Source: Labia minor (taxonomy: Eukaryota > Arthropoda > Insecta > Dermaptera > Spongiphoridae). Taken from it: a stretch of DNA of 64,000 nucleotides. Made by a program: the position numbers and the translations under genes. The notes beneath the pieces were generated by a model. That model saw only the letters and a program-made list of their open reading frames with translations. It ran no database searches and was not told where the DNA came from. The stretch spans positions 65,718,501 to 65,782,500 of the forward strand of contig OY720349.1 of the NCBI GenBank assembly GCA_963082975.1, read 5' to 3'. Shown one piece after another: positions 12,586 through 24,937 of the stretch; the first letter of the stretch is position 1, and every line of letters begins with the position of its first letter.

Positions 12586-12693
12586 CGTACGAAAATAAGT
12601 CTTGATTGAAGGTAGAAATCACATTCATTGTACACTCATCAAGTGGACTATAGATCTTAAGTACATTCATTGTATTTATCATATTTTTTTTTT
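12586..12693 (-). CDS. Exon 1 (first coding) of unrecognised six-exon gene
   Basis: After an acceptor (TTTTTAG at 12694-12695) and an A-rich run, ATG at 12682-12680 has A at -3 and opens 32 codons plus one base before donor TACG|GTAGGT. The peptide MNVLKIYSPLDECTMNVIS leads into SYGGVIRAC with exon 2. The frame is open back to the acceptor, so an upstream coding exon is possible. The six exons sum to 1122 nt, exactly 374 codons with the stop, and all five introns are GT-AG. I do not recognise the protein (373 aa). Basic clusters suggest a nuclear role, which is inference. Confidence 0.68.
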
Positions 12694-13929
12694 CTAAAAA
12701 TAAATGAAAATTAATTCATATGAAATTCTATTTATTCTAGGAAACTCTTCTATATAATTTTTTTGATCCAATCACTTATTAGTTTCTCAGTAAAATATAC
12801 GTACGTCATAACATATTATTTCATATTATTCAATTTTCAACAATTTTAAACTTATTTTAAAGTAATTTTATCGGTTATAAACCGAAATATATAAAATAAA
12901 ATACTTACATTTTTACATATATTAAAAAGAATTGAAGAGAATATTAAAATTAAAATTTAAAAAAAAATATAAAAAAATTCAACTTATAGTAGCTTACATA
13001 ACAACAAAATATATATATATCTAAAATATAAATAAACAAAATCTTTCACCTACTTGCTAATCACAATCAGAATTCAATTATCACTATCAATATTTCAATA
13101 AGAATTATTTTTTTTAAATTTTACAAAAAAAATTAATAAAAAAATCACCGAAAGAATCCATTTCTCAATTTTTTTTTTTTATTTTTATTTATAAAATATA
13201 AATAATAATAGCAAATATTAAGTAAAAATAAACAAAGAAAAATTTTTAAAAATTAAACTTCTTAAATATTAAATTCTAATGCAAAACGAAATATTCTTTA
13301 ATAATGACTCCAACTTTTTTTTTTGTCAAATTTTAGGAAAAAAATCATTAAAATTTTTTGTATAAAACAATAAAATAAACTTGACATTATAGGTAAATGT
13401 AATGTCAAATATTTATACTGGGATATATTTTATTAAAGAAAAGTTTTTTACTTATTCACTTCCTTATTAGAAATATAATATTTTAGACGAACAAAACAAA
13501 ATATCATTATTAATTTTTGAGAACAAATTTTTTCACTTGTGCATAATAATCCCCCTAATTTTGAAATTAAATATACCTATAAATAAGTTAATTTTAATAT
13601 ATGATATTTTATAAGCAAGAAAACAAGTTCTCGTAAAAAGTAAATAATCTATGATGTTAATTCAAGAATTTAACGGAAATACACATCTTTTAATATTCCT
13701 TATATTAAAAATATAATTTTCGAGAATTGATCTATTTGAATTTGGAAAAATTATAAATCGTTTAGAAAATTGATGTAATTAAAGCCTGTCGAAAAATTAA
13801 CCATCCCAGATCTCAATATCTTTTATGATTTCAATATGTTTTGAGATTTTCTCAATTTTTCTTTTTTTATTAATTTTGGTTTAATTTGATAAAAATGCTC
13901 ACTCAAATTTTTTTATTATTATAAATCTG
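12694..13929. other. AT-rich 5' flank of the six-exon gene
   Basis: No exon, repeat family or promoter motif could be recognised. If the six-exon gene is expressed from the minus strand, its promoter or a 5' non-coding exon should lie here. Confidence 0.45.
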
Positions 13930-13966
13930 ACTGGAATGATAGAGAAAAAAAAACTAGCGGTTAGAC
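13930..13966 (+). pseudogene. RTE-like 3' fragment, left part (split by hAT)
   Basis: CTGGAATGATAGAGAAAAAA up to the hAT insertion corresponds to CTAGAATGGGAGAAGAAAGA in the copy near 7880. Together with 16153-16335 it forms the interrupted 3' end of one RTE-like copy. The last eight bases, GGTTAGAC (13959-13966), are the hAT target duplication. Confidence 0.55.
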
Positions 13967-16152
13967 CAGTGTTTCCCAACCTTTTTTTCCTCGCGAACCA
14001 AAAGAAAGGTCCGATTAAATTTGCCGAACCCCCTATGTAGTTGTTAATGACAGGTAAAAAAAAAGCAATAAAATTGTATAGAATATATATTTTTCATATT
14101 GCATTACAATTGATTATATTAATCGTGAAACATTGAAATAAAACATTAATAATAATTAAATGATGGCTATAAAAGTTGAAAACAAGATAAATTTAACAAA
14201 ATGGTTCTTATATTTATTTACTCTTAATGGGATATTTGTGGTTGTTTGATAGAACAAAGCAATTCAAAGTTAGACTCAATATCTGACAATTTCAATCTTA
14301 GATCAGGTTCTGCATTTAAGCTGTTTCTGTATTTATCTTTCAGATATGTATATGTTGAAAATCCTTTCTCGCATAGATATGTTGTGCAAAATGGTAATAG
14401 AACTTCAATGGCTCTTTTTGACAGAACAGGATATTCATTTTGTATACTCAGCCAGAAGTTAATTAAAGATTGATCTTTAAAAATTGCTTCTAGAGATCTG
14501 CCTCAAGATAACTATGAGTATTTCTTTTTCCAGGATATTTAGAGAGGTTTCTAAACTTACATTTCCTTGAAATGGATTACGTATCCAGTTGTTTGAAATG
14601 TATATATTGCATCTGTTAGGAAAATAGTCATCGAAAGTTAATCGAAGATAGTTGGTTTCGTTGATCTTCTTCACCCGTGCCACAAAACCTGAAAACTTTC
14701 CGGCCATTGATTTTGCACCAACTGTACACACACCCACAGAATAAGACCAGCTTATTCCATTCTTTTCAAAATACCCATTGATCAAATCAAAAATCGCTTC
14801 TCCAGTTGTGTAGGTTATCAAAGGTTTTGCAAATAGTATATCTTTTTGAACAATATTCGTAAAAAGATATCTAACGTAGACAAGCAAGATTGCTGCATTT
14901 GTTACATCCGTCGATTCGTCAAGTTGAATTGCAAAATAATTCAATTTTATTCTATTTAAAAGTTCGTTTTCCACATAATTAGCAAAGTCATTAATTCTAC
15001 GTGACACCGTGTTGTTTGATAAGGAAACTAGCTCAATTTTCTTTGCTGCCTTTATCCCAAGCATATATTTGGCGATATCTTTCGCATATGGCACAATTAA
15101 ATTTTCTGCTATTGTAAGATCTTGCAATTCTATAATTTACACGAAAAGATGCTTCAAGGGTCATTTTACTATCTTCGTTTGAAGTCAAGAAAGAAGAAAG
15201 GCTACTTTTTTTCATGATATCTACTAATTTTCTTTTGAAATATTCAAGAGGATTATCTTTGTGTGTTGGATGTTTTGTTTCAATATGTCTACGAAGAAGT
15301 GATGGTTTTAAACTGCTGTTGGTAAGAACTTCATTACATATAACACAAAGGGGTTTAGGTCCCGAATCATCCCCAGTAAAATGAAAACCCAATTTTAGAT
15401 AGTCGCTGTCATATTTTCGCTTTTTCCCTTTTCTATCATCATTTCCTTTGTTTTTCGTCTGGTGAAACGGTACCTCATTCAACACTATCATGTCGATTAT
15501 CATGTCTTTCTAAACGGCCCGTTTTTAACCATTGATCCATAATAAAAATAATTAAATTAATATTTATTAAATGATTTACACGAGAACTTGCAGTCACAGT
15601 AACACAGTATCACTTATTTTACAAGTGCTAAGTCTATGTATGATGAACAAGTATCTAATTCTAAAATCTTTAGTAAACTGCTTAATTTGATATTTATTTC
15701 CGATTGTATTGTAAAAACAAAAAATATTACAAAGAAAGGAAAAATGATTTTAAAAATAAATCACAGAAAATGCTACTAATCACATTCATACAATGTTTTA
15801 AATATAAATAAATGTTTGTAAAAAAAAGAATAGTATTTTTTTACTTGAATAAGAGGAATAAATTACAATGTATAAAATTGTTGATATGATTTGATATTAA
15901 TGAAGTAATTTTGAAAAATAAATAAGGAAAAAAGAAATGAAAATATTGAAATTTATTATAGATTTCTTAACAAACAGGCAATGAACAATCTCTTTTACAG
16001 AGAGTTTGTTCTTTAATTTTTGTTGTTTTTTTTTTGATTTTGCTTTTAATGACGTTTTAAAAAATACGCCATTACAATATTATCTTCGCGAACCCCCTCT
16101 GTATACCCTGCGAACCCCCAGGGGTTCGCGAACCACCGGTTGGGAATCACTG
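13967..16152 (-). mobile_element. hAT transposon, full length but inactive
   Basis: 2186 bp bounded by TIRs CAGTGTTTCCCAACC (left) and CAGTGATTCCCAACC (right, inverse), each followed by a GC-rich CGCGAACC zone, and flanked by a perfect 8-bp duplication GGTTAGAC (13959-13966 and 16153-16160). The single transposase reading region is on the minus strand. TIR sequence, duplication length and a BED-type finger all fit the hAT superfamily. Frameshifts and a substitution at a catalytic position show it is dead. Confidence 0.93.
14224..15540 (-). pseudogene. hAT transposase (ZBED/SCAND3-like), frameshifted
   Basis: An original start is likely at 15540 (MDQWLKTGRLERHD), then a frameshift into a frame carrying a BED/C2H2-like finger CVICNEVLTNSSLKPSLLRR...H...H at about 15355-15275. 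Another frame change near 15125 leads into IAENLIVPYAKDIAKYMLG, LDESTDVTNAAILLVYVRY and GVCTVGAKSMAGKFSGFVAR. In this family the third motif normally has Asp where Val stands here (CTVGA), a catalytic-triad residue. A further jump at about 14480 leads to the C-terminal dimerisation domain FWLSIQNEYPVLSKRAIEVL...TTYLCEKGFS, ending at TAA 14226-14224. Between the second and third parts the order is compressed, indicating an internal deletion. Confidence 0.9.
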
Positions 16153-16335
16153 GGTTAGACGAAGGACTCGGGGGACAGACAATGTAATGAGGTACTTAAG
16201 AAAGTTAATATAAAATAGAAATATTAGATAGTCATAGATCAGAATAAGGATGTCTGGAGGAATGTGGTTGCAGGGCCCAGGAACTTTAAATTTTCTTAAA
16301 TCCACAGAAATAGATTGATAGATAGATTATATCTA
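16153..16335 (+). pseudogene. RTE-like 3' fragment, right part
   Basis: GACTCGGGGGACAGACAATG and the tail CACAGAAATAGATTGATAGA parallel the copy at 7960-8115. It starts with the hAT target duplication, so the hAT inserted into a pre-existing RTE-like 3' end. Confidence 0.7.
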
Positions 16336-18955
16336 AATCTTATTAAAATCCTTATGATTAATTTTAAATGTATTTAAAAAAAAAATCTAAAAAAAATGTA
16401 TTAAAATCACTAATAATAATACTTAATTTAAAAAATGAAATAAAATAATAAACAAATTATGGACGGAATTTTTTTTTCTTCCATTAGTTTTTACCTTTTT
16501 TCAAATTATTTGACCTTCAAAATACACAGATTAAATTTATAAATATTAAAATAACCATTCGTGTCATTTGACAATTCTTCCGCTTGTAAAATATTCCTGG
16601 CACGTCGATTACACATTGTTCCAATCGTATAATAAAATAATAATAAAAATAAATTTCATTTGATTCTATATTAGGGAATGAAAACCAAAATAAGCTCTGA
16701 TATTTAATTACCATTTATTCGAGTTTTTATTATAATAAGGCATTTTCATTTAATCGAAAGGATGTTTATTCTTCACAAGGGGATTGTAGCTAATAAACAA
16801 AACTTCTTTACCCTCTAATAATTATTTTTATTTAATTATATTTATTTATCTTCTGGCCTAAGCAGGTCCATTATTCGACACATCTGACATCATGTTTAAT
16901 ATCTCCCAGCTAATGTTAAGTGACCTTGAAATTTCTTGGTATCAACAACCTCATATCTCCACCCGTCCTTACCCTTATCTGATTCTTCTCTTCTAATTAT
17001 TTACAAGGGGAAAGACTTTGGGACAATTTTTTTCCTAGTGATGAATTATTTTTATTTATAATACTTTCAATCTCCTATTCTCCTATTCATTATGGTAAAA
17101 AAAATATTTATTAGACTTGTATCTTGTCTTAAGGTGTACTACCCTATCAATAGGATTATCTTGGGACAATTAAAAGTAAATGTGAAAAGTTAAAACTAAA
17201 AACATTACGATATACTTTGAATTGAATCAAAAAAATAAAATTATTTCAAGAGTGATAAGAATAAAACTATTAAAAATAAATATTTTTCAATTTTGTTTAC
17301 AAAGAACTGCTTGATTTTTTTTTGATATTTCTCTTTATTTCTTATTCTTCATTTCAAGTTACTAAAATTATTATCATAATTTGTATAATAATTTGTACAA
17401 AATTGTATTATTATTTATTTTGTATTTGAGATATGCTTAGGTTAAATATAATAAATTTTGATTTTAAAATTTTCAAAAAAATATATAAAATAATCAATTA
17501 AATTAAATTAATTTTGTATTATTTCTATAGTCAATGAAGTCGATTCAAGATTATTATTTACTTATTACTCACTATTTACTTATTTTTGCTTTAACCATTA
17601 TTATGAGGTGAATATGAATGCTCTCACTGTTTTAAATCTTTTTCTTCTTTAAGAATAAATAAAATTGAACTTTTATCGTTAAACATTCACAATCGTTTTC
17701 TTAGGACCTTATAATAAGAAGAATTATAATAAGTGAAATATTTCACCGGTTCAGTTTAGTTTTGATTATTTGAAATCAGGAAACGATTTTTCGCATTTAC
17801 TAAAATATTTTTGCGTTGCCCCTAAATGTTTTAAATTAAATGTAATTTTTATTTGAATTGTTATTTTTGAAAACTATATTATGTGTAAAATTTTTAAATT
17901 TTCAATTTAAATTATTTTTCAATTTTTTTTTTGAATGACACAAAAATGGATTAACAATAATTAATTAGTATATTCTTGAGATTTTTTGGGATTGTTCGGT
18001 TTCAGATTATCATTGATCCGTTAAAAGAAAGTCATCTTGAAATAAAGCTTAAACGCTGGTAGCCGTTGTTTCTTTATCGGAAAGGAAAGTGGCTTTCACC
18101 GCCCACACCGAAGTCACGGACTGCCCTCCAGGGCTTTCTGTTTTCCAATGATTAATTATCTACCCGTAACTCAATCTTAAAAGCTTCTTCACGTTAATTA
18201 ATATCCGCTATGATATTATTATTATTAATAATAATAATAATAATAATAATATATTTGATTAAAGAAGGGATTATTAATAATATTCAACTGTCTGAAAGAG
18301 GGATAGGAGGGTGACTCTCGGATTAAAAAGTAACATGTCAACATGTTTTTTCAGGCCGCCACCTGGATTGGGTGGATGAGTATATATGCCACACGATCAT
18401 GCATTTCCCATAATGCACTTCGATCCCCAATCTCAAGTGAAAGGAGCGATTACCGATGCAATAGTAATATTGAAATAATCATCAACTCATGTAGAACTAG
18501 AAATTATAAATGACCATCAAAGAAAGTTGACAATTTTATTAGATCATGAATAAATAATAATATCCACAATATTTATTTTTTCAATTACTCAACTAGGTTT
18601 AGATATATAGCTTTCAAATTATAATATATGTTTCGATAATTGTTAAATTATTTATTAAAAAATAAAATAAAAAGTGTTGATATTAATAGTAAGATAGATA
18701 TATTGGCGTAAGCTCTCAAGGCTTTTCTATAAACCAATTTTTATTTTTTCACTTTGCCTCATTATTTTTTGAAAATAATTAAGTCAAAATTAAGTTAAAA
18801 AAAATGTCTAAATGTAGAAATGAAGATTTAAAAATAATACTTATTTTTTGATTGGCAATTTATATTTTATCATCCCTTTATTTTTATTTAGTAAATTTGG
18901 AACTGGATGAAGTTGGAACCTTCATATTCTAATTCCAATGCAATTATTTTAATGT
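16336..18955. other. AT-rich spacer with two GC-richer patches
   Basis: No gene is supported. GC-richer patches at 18040-18130 and 18350-18460 stand out. The second follows TTTTTTCAG and is open in one frame for about 40 codons, but shows no donor and no recognisable protein. A TAA microsatellite lies at 18213-18252. The patches may be regulatory or transposon remnants. Confidence 0.45.
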
Positions 18956-18959
18956 AAAT

Positions 18960-19440
18960 CCATCTAAATAATCCGTAAATTTTTGAATTTTCCGTCTCTT
19001 AAATGAAATGGCAACACTGCTCCTATCAGCAGGCAAATATCAGCTGACTCCTGTCGAAATTGTTTTTGTTTGATATCCATTATGATTTAAGAAGAAAAGT
19101 GGAAAAAATTGAATTTCCATGAAAATCCTTGTATTGAGATACGAATTACTCCCTTATCCGCCCTATTCTCCGGATTTAGTCCCAAGTGACTATTTCTTGT
19201 TCCCAAACCTGAAGAATAAGGCTCATCGGAAAGAGATTTGACTCCCACGATGAAATCATCTCACAAACAAATCTATTTTGAAGTTCTTGATAAATCTTAT
19301 TTTTGGAAGGGATAAAAAGTTGGAGAAATGTTGGACGAAGTGTATAGACCTCAAATGAGACTACTTTGAAAAATAAAATAATTTTTTTATCCAAAAACCT
19401 GTTTCATTCAAAAAGTCACGGACTTATTGACCTGCTCTCG
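18960..19440 (+). mobile_element. Internally deleted mariner copy
   Basis: The right TIR (inverse) reads CGAGAGCAGGTCAATAAGTC, followed by TA at 19441. The left TIR is decayed but aligns with the copy at 45860. Coding remnants on the plus strand read LPYPPYSPDLVPSDYFLFPN, the region around the third catalytic Asp of mariner, and LEKCWTKCIDLKWDYFEK near the transposase end. The N-terminal two-thirds is missing at the junction shared with the 45.9 kb copy. Confidence 0.8.
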
Positions 19441-19529
19441 TATTTACAACGTTATTCTTTAAGTAAATTCAATCTTTTATATTTGGTTTATATGACATTA
19501 TTTTGTAAAAATATTCAAGATTTCCTGAT

Positions 19530-19830
19530 AATTTAATTATGGTTCATTACGTTCACCATTTGTTATCCTGAACATATCCCAACGAGAATTGATTTTCTGT
19601 CAAGGAACAATCAACATTTATAGAGTTATACCACCGATGGCTGTTGTAAGGCAAAGTCTCAGTTCATAAAGATTCACAAATAGGGGAGTGGTGTATCATT
19701 CAAAAAGCCCCACAGAAAGAAGAGCATTGGCTTATAATCTGTCGACCGTGGCGGTTGGTCCAGGACAGCCTATTCACTTATCTGGAAAACGTTGATCAAT
19801 GAATTCCTGACAGCTGCTTATCGTCTATGA
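19530..19830 (-). pseudogene. DDE transposase relic (Tc1/mariner-type)
   Basis: On the minus strand, broken frames give PPRSTDYKPMLFFLWGFLND followed by NLYELRLCLTTAIGGITL. The PPRS-D-x-P-FFLWG signature surrounds the third acidic residue of many insect DDE transposases. Stops and frameshifts are frequent and no TIRs were found. Confidence 0.65.
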
Positions 19831-22800
19831 GATAAAATTTAAAGTGTTTGTAATATAAACCAAATCTCTCTATATGTGATTTCAATATACTTGTATAATT
19901 ACAAATATTTGTATCAGTAAACTAAATAAATTTAATACATTAAATATATACATTGTAACATGTTTTTGGTCCAGAGTAATAATATAAATAATATATAGAA
20001 TATTTGTGAATTTATTTGATCTTTTCTCAATTTTATTTATTCAGATAAATTTTCACAAAATCAAAAAGTTTTAAAAAACCGAAACTTATATCTATAAATT
20101 GATTACATATAATTACAAATTTATATATAATAATATCAATAATAATAAATATTATCATTTTTTTACTGGTACGTGACAGTACAATTAAATAAACAAGTAT
20201 ATATGTATATATTAGAAGCGTGAAGACACGATGAGATTCGTTATATCTATGACAATCGCCCTAAAAACGTAGAAGGATGAAAAAGAGGGGAAAAGGAGGG
20301 ATAAGAATCATTTTATAAAAATATATCGAGATGGAGACACATTCACATAAAGCGGAGATTTCTTGTTTCATAATCAAATGTTATTCTTATGTGGAGTTTC
20401 CATAAATCCATTTTTTTTTTTAATTTCAAGTATAAAAATAATGAATTGTTTTATTTATTAATATTTAATTTTTAATACTAAATATTCCTCTTAAATTTCA
20501 AAAAATTACTTTGTCAATACAAATTTAATAATATCAATACATATATATATTTTTAAGTTAAATTAATTTTTTTAAAATTGAGAATTGAAATCGGTTTATT
20601 TATTGTCTTTTCTCGAGATTTAATCTTAAAGGAAATTAAATTTTAATTTATTTTATTATTCAATTCATTCTCTTTAAATATTTATATAAATTACTGGTAA
20701 TGAAAGTAGTGTGATGTTCTCATAGTATTTTATTTTCAATTTTACTAATACAGATAAATCAACATTAATAATATTAATAATAATTAGAATAAAAGGAAAT
20801 CATGTTTGTATCTAATGGTAACTATCACTTCCATTTACCAAATAAAAATTAACGACATCTTCCTTTGGCCTAATTTTCATTTTGAAAGTTTATGTTTAGT
20901 TTATTCATGAATGCATAACTGAATGTAATATTAAATATCTAAATAAAATAAATATTATTTATTAGTTCTTATTTATTCAATAGAATTTTCAATCAGTAGT
21001 TTATGAGTAAATAAATGTTATTAAACAAAAAATTCTAAATTATTGAAATTAAATAATTAAAAATGTTAATAAAACACAAAAGAAAATCATTACAGAATAT
21101 ATCCACTTATAATATTTAAATTTAAGTGTTAATGTTCCATCAAAGATGAGATGTAAGATATGTATGCAATTTAAAAAATATAAAATTTTATTTGTGAAGA
21201 GTTCTTATTTTTAAATAACAATAAACTTATTTTGATGTATTTTATTTCATATTTTAATAATTAACTTGGAATTTTATAATGATTTTTGTTTGTTCATCTA
21301 TTTTTATTTTATTCGTTAATTTAATATTAAATAATTAAATTAATATATAAATTCAAATATAATTATCACAATTTCAGATAATATTATTTTTAAATTATCT
21401 TTTATTTATTATCATTTAAAAATGAAACAATGACAAGACGTTTAACTAGCTAACTAGTAATAATTAAAATTTGTTTTAATACGTAACAATTTATAACAAT
21501 AATTATAATTATAAATTATTTTTATTAATTTAAACACCTGAAAACTGTAATTATTAAATCTCTTTTTAATGTTCTGATAGAACCAAAAAATTGTTGTTAA
21601 TGCCTAATAAACATAGTATTTTAAATGTAAACATGTGAAATTTGGTGTGAAAAAAATTAAGTTTATACTCCTGTTCCGTCCAATTTGAAGTAAATTTAGT
21701 TTTAAGCTTAATATATATAGATAAAAAAATAAAAACTTACTTTTTTCAAAAATAAATATAATCTATTTTTTTAAACAAATAAATAGAACTATTAGTCATT
21801 TAAGAGATTAAAATTCTAATTTCTCCACTTCAAGAAATGAATTCTAAAATGGTATCCATTAAAATATTCTAATTCATTTGTACAAAAGATTGTAAAAAAG
21901 TGAAAGGAAATCTAAGTATAAAGCATCAGTTCAATAATTTTCTAAATTCAATAGGAACAGGAAAACAATAGAAGGTAAATGAATAAATATTTAATTTCTT
22001 GTTCCTATATATATTGTTTTCGATACAAGGTTTTATTAAAATCTTAATAATATATTTTTTTCAATTTAAATTTATTTTTATTTGATATTTTCAAAAAAAA
22101 AATCCCGAGATGTTACAATTTTAAGTTGAGCCCATCTGATATAAAATTTATTTTGAAAAAATTACTCTACCATACGTGCAGTTTTTTTAATACATAATAT
22201 TATTATTATTAATTGTCAGCTGCATCACTAAAGTTTAATCTTGAAAATTATTTATTTATTTTAAATTTGTTGAAATAAAATTATCGAACTTAAATAATTA
22301 TTATATTCATATTTACTAATTATTGTATTTTATAGTACAATTTAGGATATTTTAGAAAGTCAAATATTTTGTTTTTCATGATTTATAATAACTTTTACAT
22401 TAGATGAAATTTTATTACGGAGTTTTTATAACCTTTCGGCTAAATAGTTTTTTTTCAATTTTTAATCAAATTTCACTAAATTTTGATATCTAAAAATAAA
22501 GTCATATCATTTTTTTTTTATTTGTAAAGTGATTATTTCTTATTCTTAATTTTGAATATTATTTTATAATATAAAAAGGCTAAAAAATTATGTTTAAACT
22601 ACAAAAAATGTTGTAATATCACATACACACAAAGGGTAGATATAAAAGTCTATTATAAATATTCACCATTTTTATAATTTATTTTACTACATTACTAATA
22701 TTCTATAAAACTACAAAAATTTTAGAAATAATTCTATTGGATCCTAATTAAAAAATCTCAAATCACAAGAGAAGAGATAAGACAATGAATTTTCAATGAG

Positions 22801-23159
22801 AATTTTTCTAGCCTAAATAAAAAAAATCATAAATACATGATGTTTTATAATTTGAGAAAGTATCGAACGAATGAAAAATATTTCTATTGGTGTTGTTTTT
22901 TATCTAACAATGATTGAAAAGTTTATTACTTTTCTCACAAAAAATTATTTTTATTGTTTTTTTTTAAAAAAAACAAGTTGGAAAAAAGTAAAACAAAAAC
23001 ACAAATCAAAATAGAGAATAAAACAATAATTAATTACAATAAAAAACCAATTGTAATTTATTTAAATACATTATAAACGAAATTCTATAATTTTTATTTT
23101 GAAATTTTCATTGATTTAAAATGAAATGGTTGATATTAGATGATATTTATTTATCAATT
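19831..23159. other. AT-rich spacer
   Basis: Long stretches of A/T with scattered TA tracts. No exon, RNA gene, TIR pair or known repeat could be supported on either strand. Confidence 0.55.
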
Positions 23160-23177
23160 TCATCGATAGATCTATGT

Positions 23178-23880
23178 GCACGGCAGTGCGCCGGCCAAGT
23201 TCCAGCAAGCCGCGTGCATGCCGTAAGTATATTTACACGAATGGTTTGGAGTCACTTTTGACCCCCCTGTATCTCAGTGCCTATTGCAAGTACAGAGATA
23301 AAATTTTATCTACGTAGTCATATACTAGAACTAAAGCAGTATGCCAAATTTCATAGTTATAGCTTCAGTAGATCCTGAAATATGACCCTGTGAAAATAGC
23401 TTATTTTGGAACTGATTCACTGATTGGTCAACAAAATTCTTAGGGTATTTCCAATTGTCCTAGCGCTATGAAATTTGGCATACAGGTCGAGTGTTATAAG
23501 TAGGTTAACAAAAAATTATGAAATTTAAGAAATCGGTCAAGCTTGAGTTGTTATAATCGAATATCAATGCCATTTTAACGAATTCAAACGAATTCATTGG
23601 TTTTGTCAGAAACTAATCAAGCTAGGACTTCGAAATTTGGTATACCGATATTATTCACAGTTTGTAGATTTCTTTTGAAATTTCGTCAAAATCGGTTAAC
23701 CGGAAGTGGTACTTTACCTACACTGGTTGCGTTTACCTTTCAAGTAAAGTACCAGTTTGCTTCGAGATATTTGCTTCCTATTTTGTATATAGATTTAAAA
23801 ATATGAAAAAAATTCAGATACCAAATTTCATCATGATCTGACTACCTGAAGTGACATTTTACCTATACAAGTAGCGTTAG
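23178..23880. repeat. Interspersed repeat of unknown class
   Basis: It starts with a GC-rich block containing TGCACGGC...GCCGCGTGCA, a short inverted pair (23177-23218), then repeats of the wording ATGAAATTTGGCATAC. Its right part (23611-23879) reappears inverted at 27191-27458 with only a few percent differences. Short ORFs in both copies encode the same low-significance peptide because the DNA is the same, so no gene is inferred. Confidence 0.7.
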
Positions 23881-24220
23881 GTGTAAATTATAAATATATA
23901 TAATAGTGTTAAACCATTTTACTTTATAATTTAAATTAATTAGTTTGTTTATTTTTATTGTTATAACTTAACAGTTTCTATATAATTTTCAATTAATATT
24001 AATAGTTCTAATTATTTATTATTCAATACAAGTTGGAAATTCAGAACTATAAAATAAAAGAACAAATAAAATTATTATATTTAATATATAAACATATATA
24101 ATTTTAATTTAAAAAAATTTGCAATTTTTTTAAACACAAAATTACTTCAAAGGCTAAGAATGGACGCGGGCGCGGCACAAAAAGGAAAAAATAGGAAGCT
24201 TTCTTAAAAAAAAGTATTGA

Positions 24221-24853
24221 AATCTAATCAAAAACATACCTGTTAAAAAGGGGGCCAAGTTCCTATCGGCTATTTGTTTGCCTAAAAAAGGGTTCAAATC
24301 CATCCCAATGCCAGATGTAGATATTTTAAACCAAGTACCTACGTATTTTAACAACTATACCATATTTTAAGTTGGGTATATGGTAAAGTGAATTTCGGCC
24401 AGATGAACCGTTGACGTGAATAAAGTGGCGTGCCTGGATGCAGGAGGCGGAGGACTGGGTGTGGGACTGAGTGTTTTGTACAGCACGAAAACCTGCCAAG
24501 TTCAAATTTCTAAGTATTATAATTTTAGATATTTTAAACCATGTACCTACGTATTTTAACAACTATACCATATTTTAAGTTGGGTGTATGGTAAAGTGAA
24601 TTTCGGCCAGATGGACCGTTGACGTGAATAAAGTGGCGTGCCTGGATGCAGGAGGCGGAGGACTGGGTGTGGTGGCGATTCTTTGGAATGCCAAATGTTT
24701 ACCAGTGGATCAGGCTGATGATAAAAATGATTATGAATGATTTAGAAGTGCATCTAAACTTGGCATTGGGATGGATTTTAACCCTTTTTTAGGCAAACAA
24801 ATAGCCGATAGGAACTTGGCCCCCTTTTTAACAGGTATGTTTTTGATTAGATT
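24221..24853. mobile_element. Fold-back element with internal direct duplication
   Basis: Arms of about 102 bp (24221-24322 and 24751-24853) are near-perfect inverted copies, sharing for example AATCTAATCAAAAACATACC and CTATCGGCTATTTGTTTGCC. Between them a 147-bp segment occurs twice, at 24318-24464 and 24526-24672, offset 208 bp with three visible mismatches. No transposase is present. The repeated segment resembles a LINE-like 3' end but could not be assigned. Confidence 0.8.
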
Positions 24854-24937
24854 ATATTTACATGTTCATCTTTTACTTATAATAACAATGGATGAACGTG
24901 AATTAAAATGAAAAGAATAAAAAATTATAGAATAAAT

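Noticed and set aside
18350-18460. Open plus-strand stretch after TTTTTTCAG that might be an exon
   Set aside because: No downstream donor with consistent phase and no recognisable peptide; kept only as a GC-richer patch.
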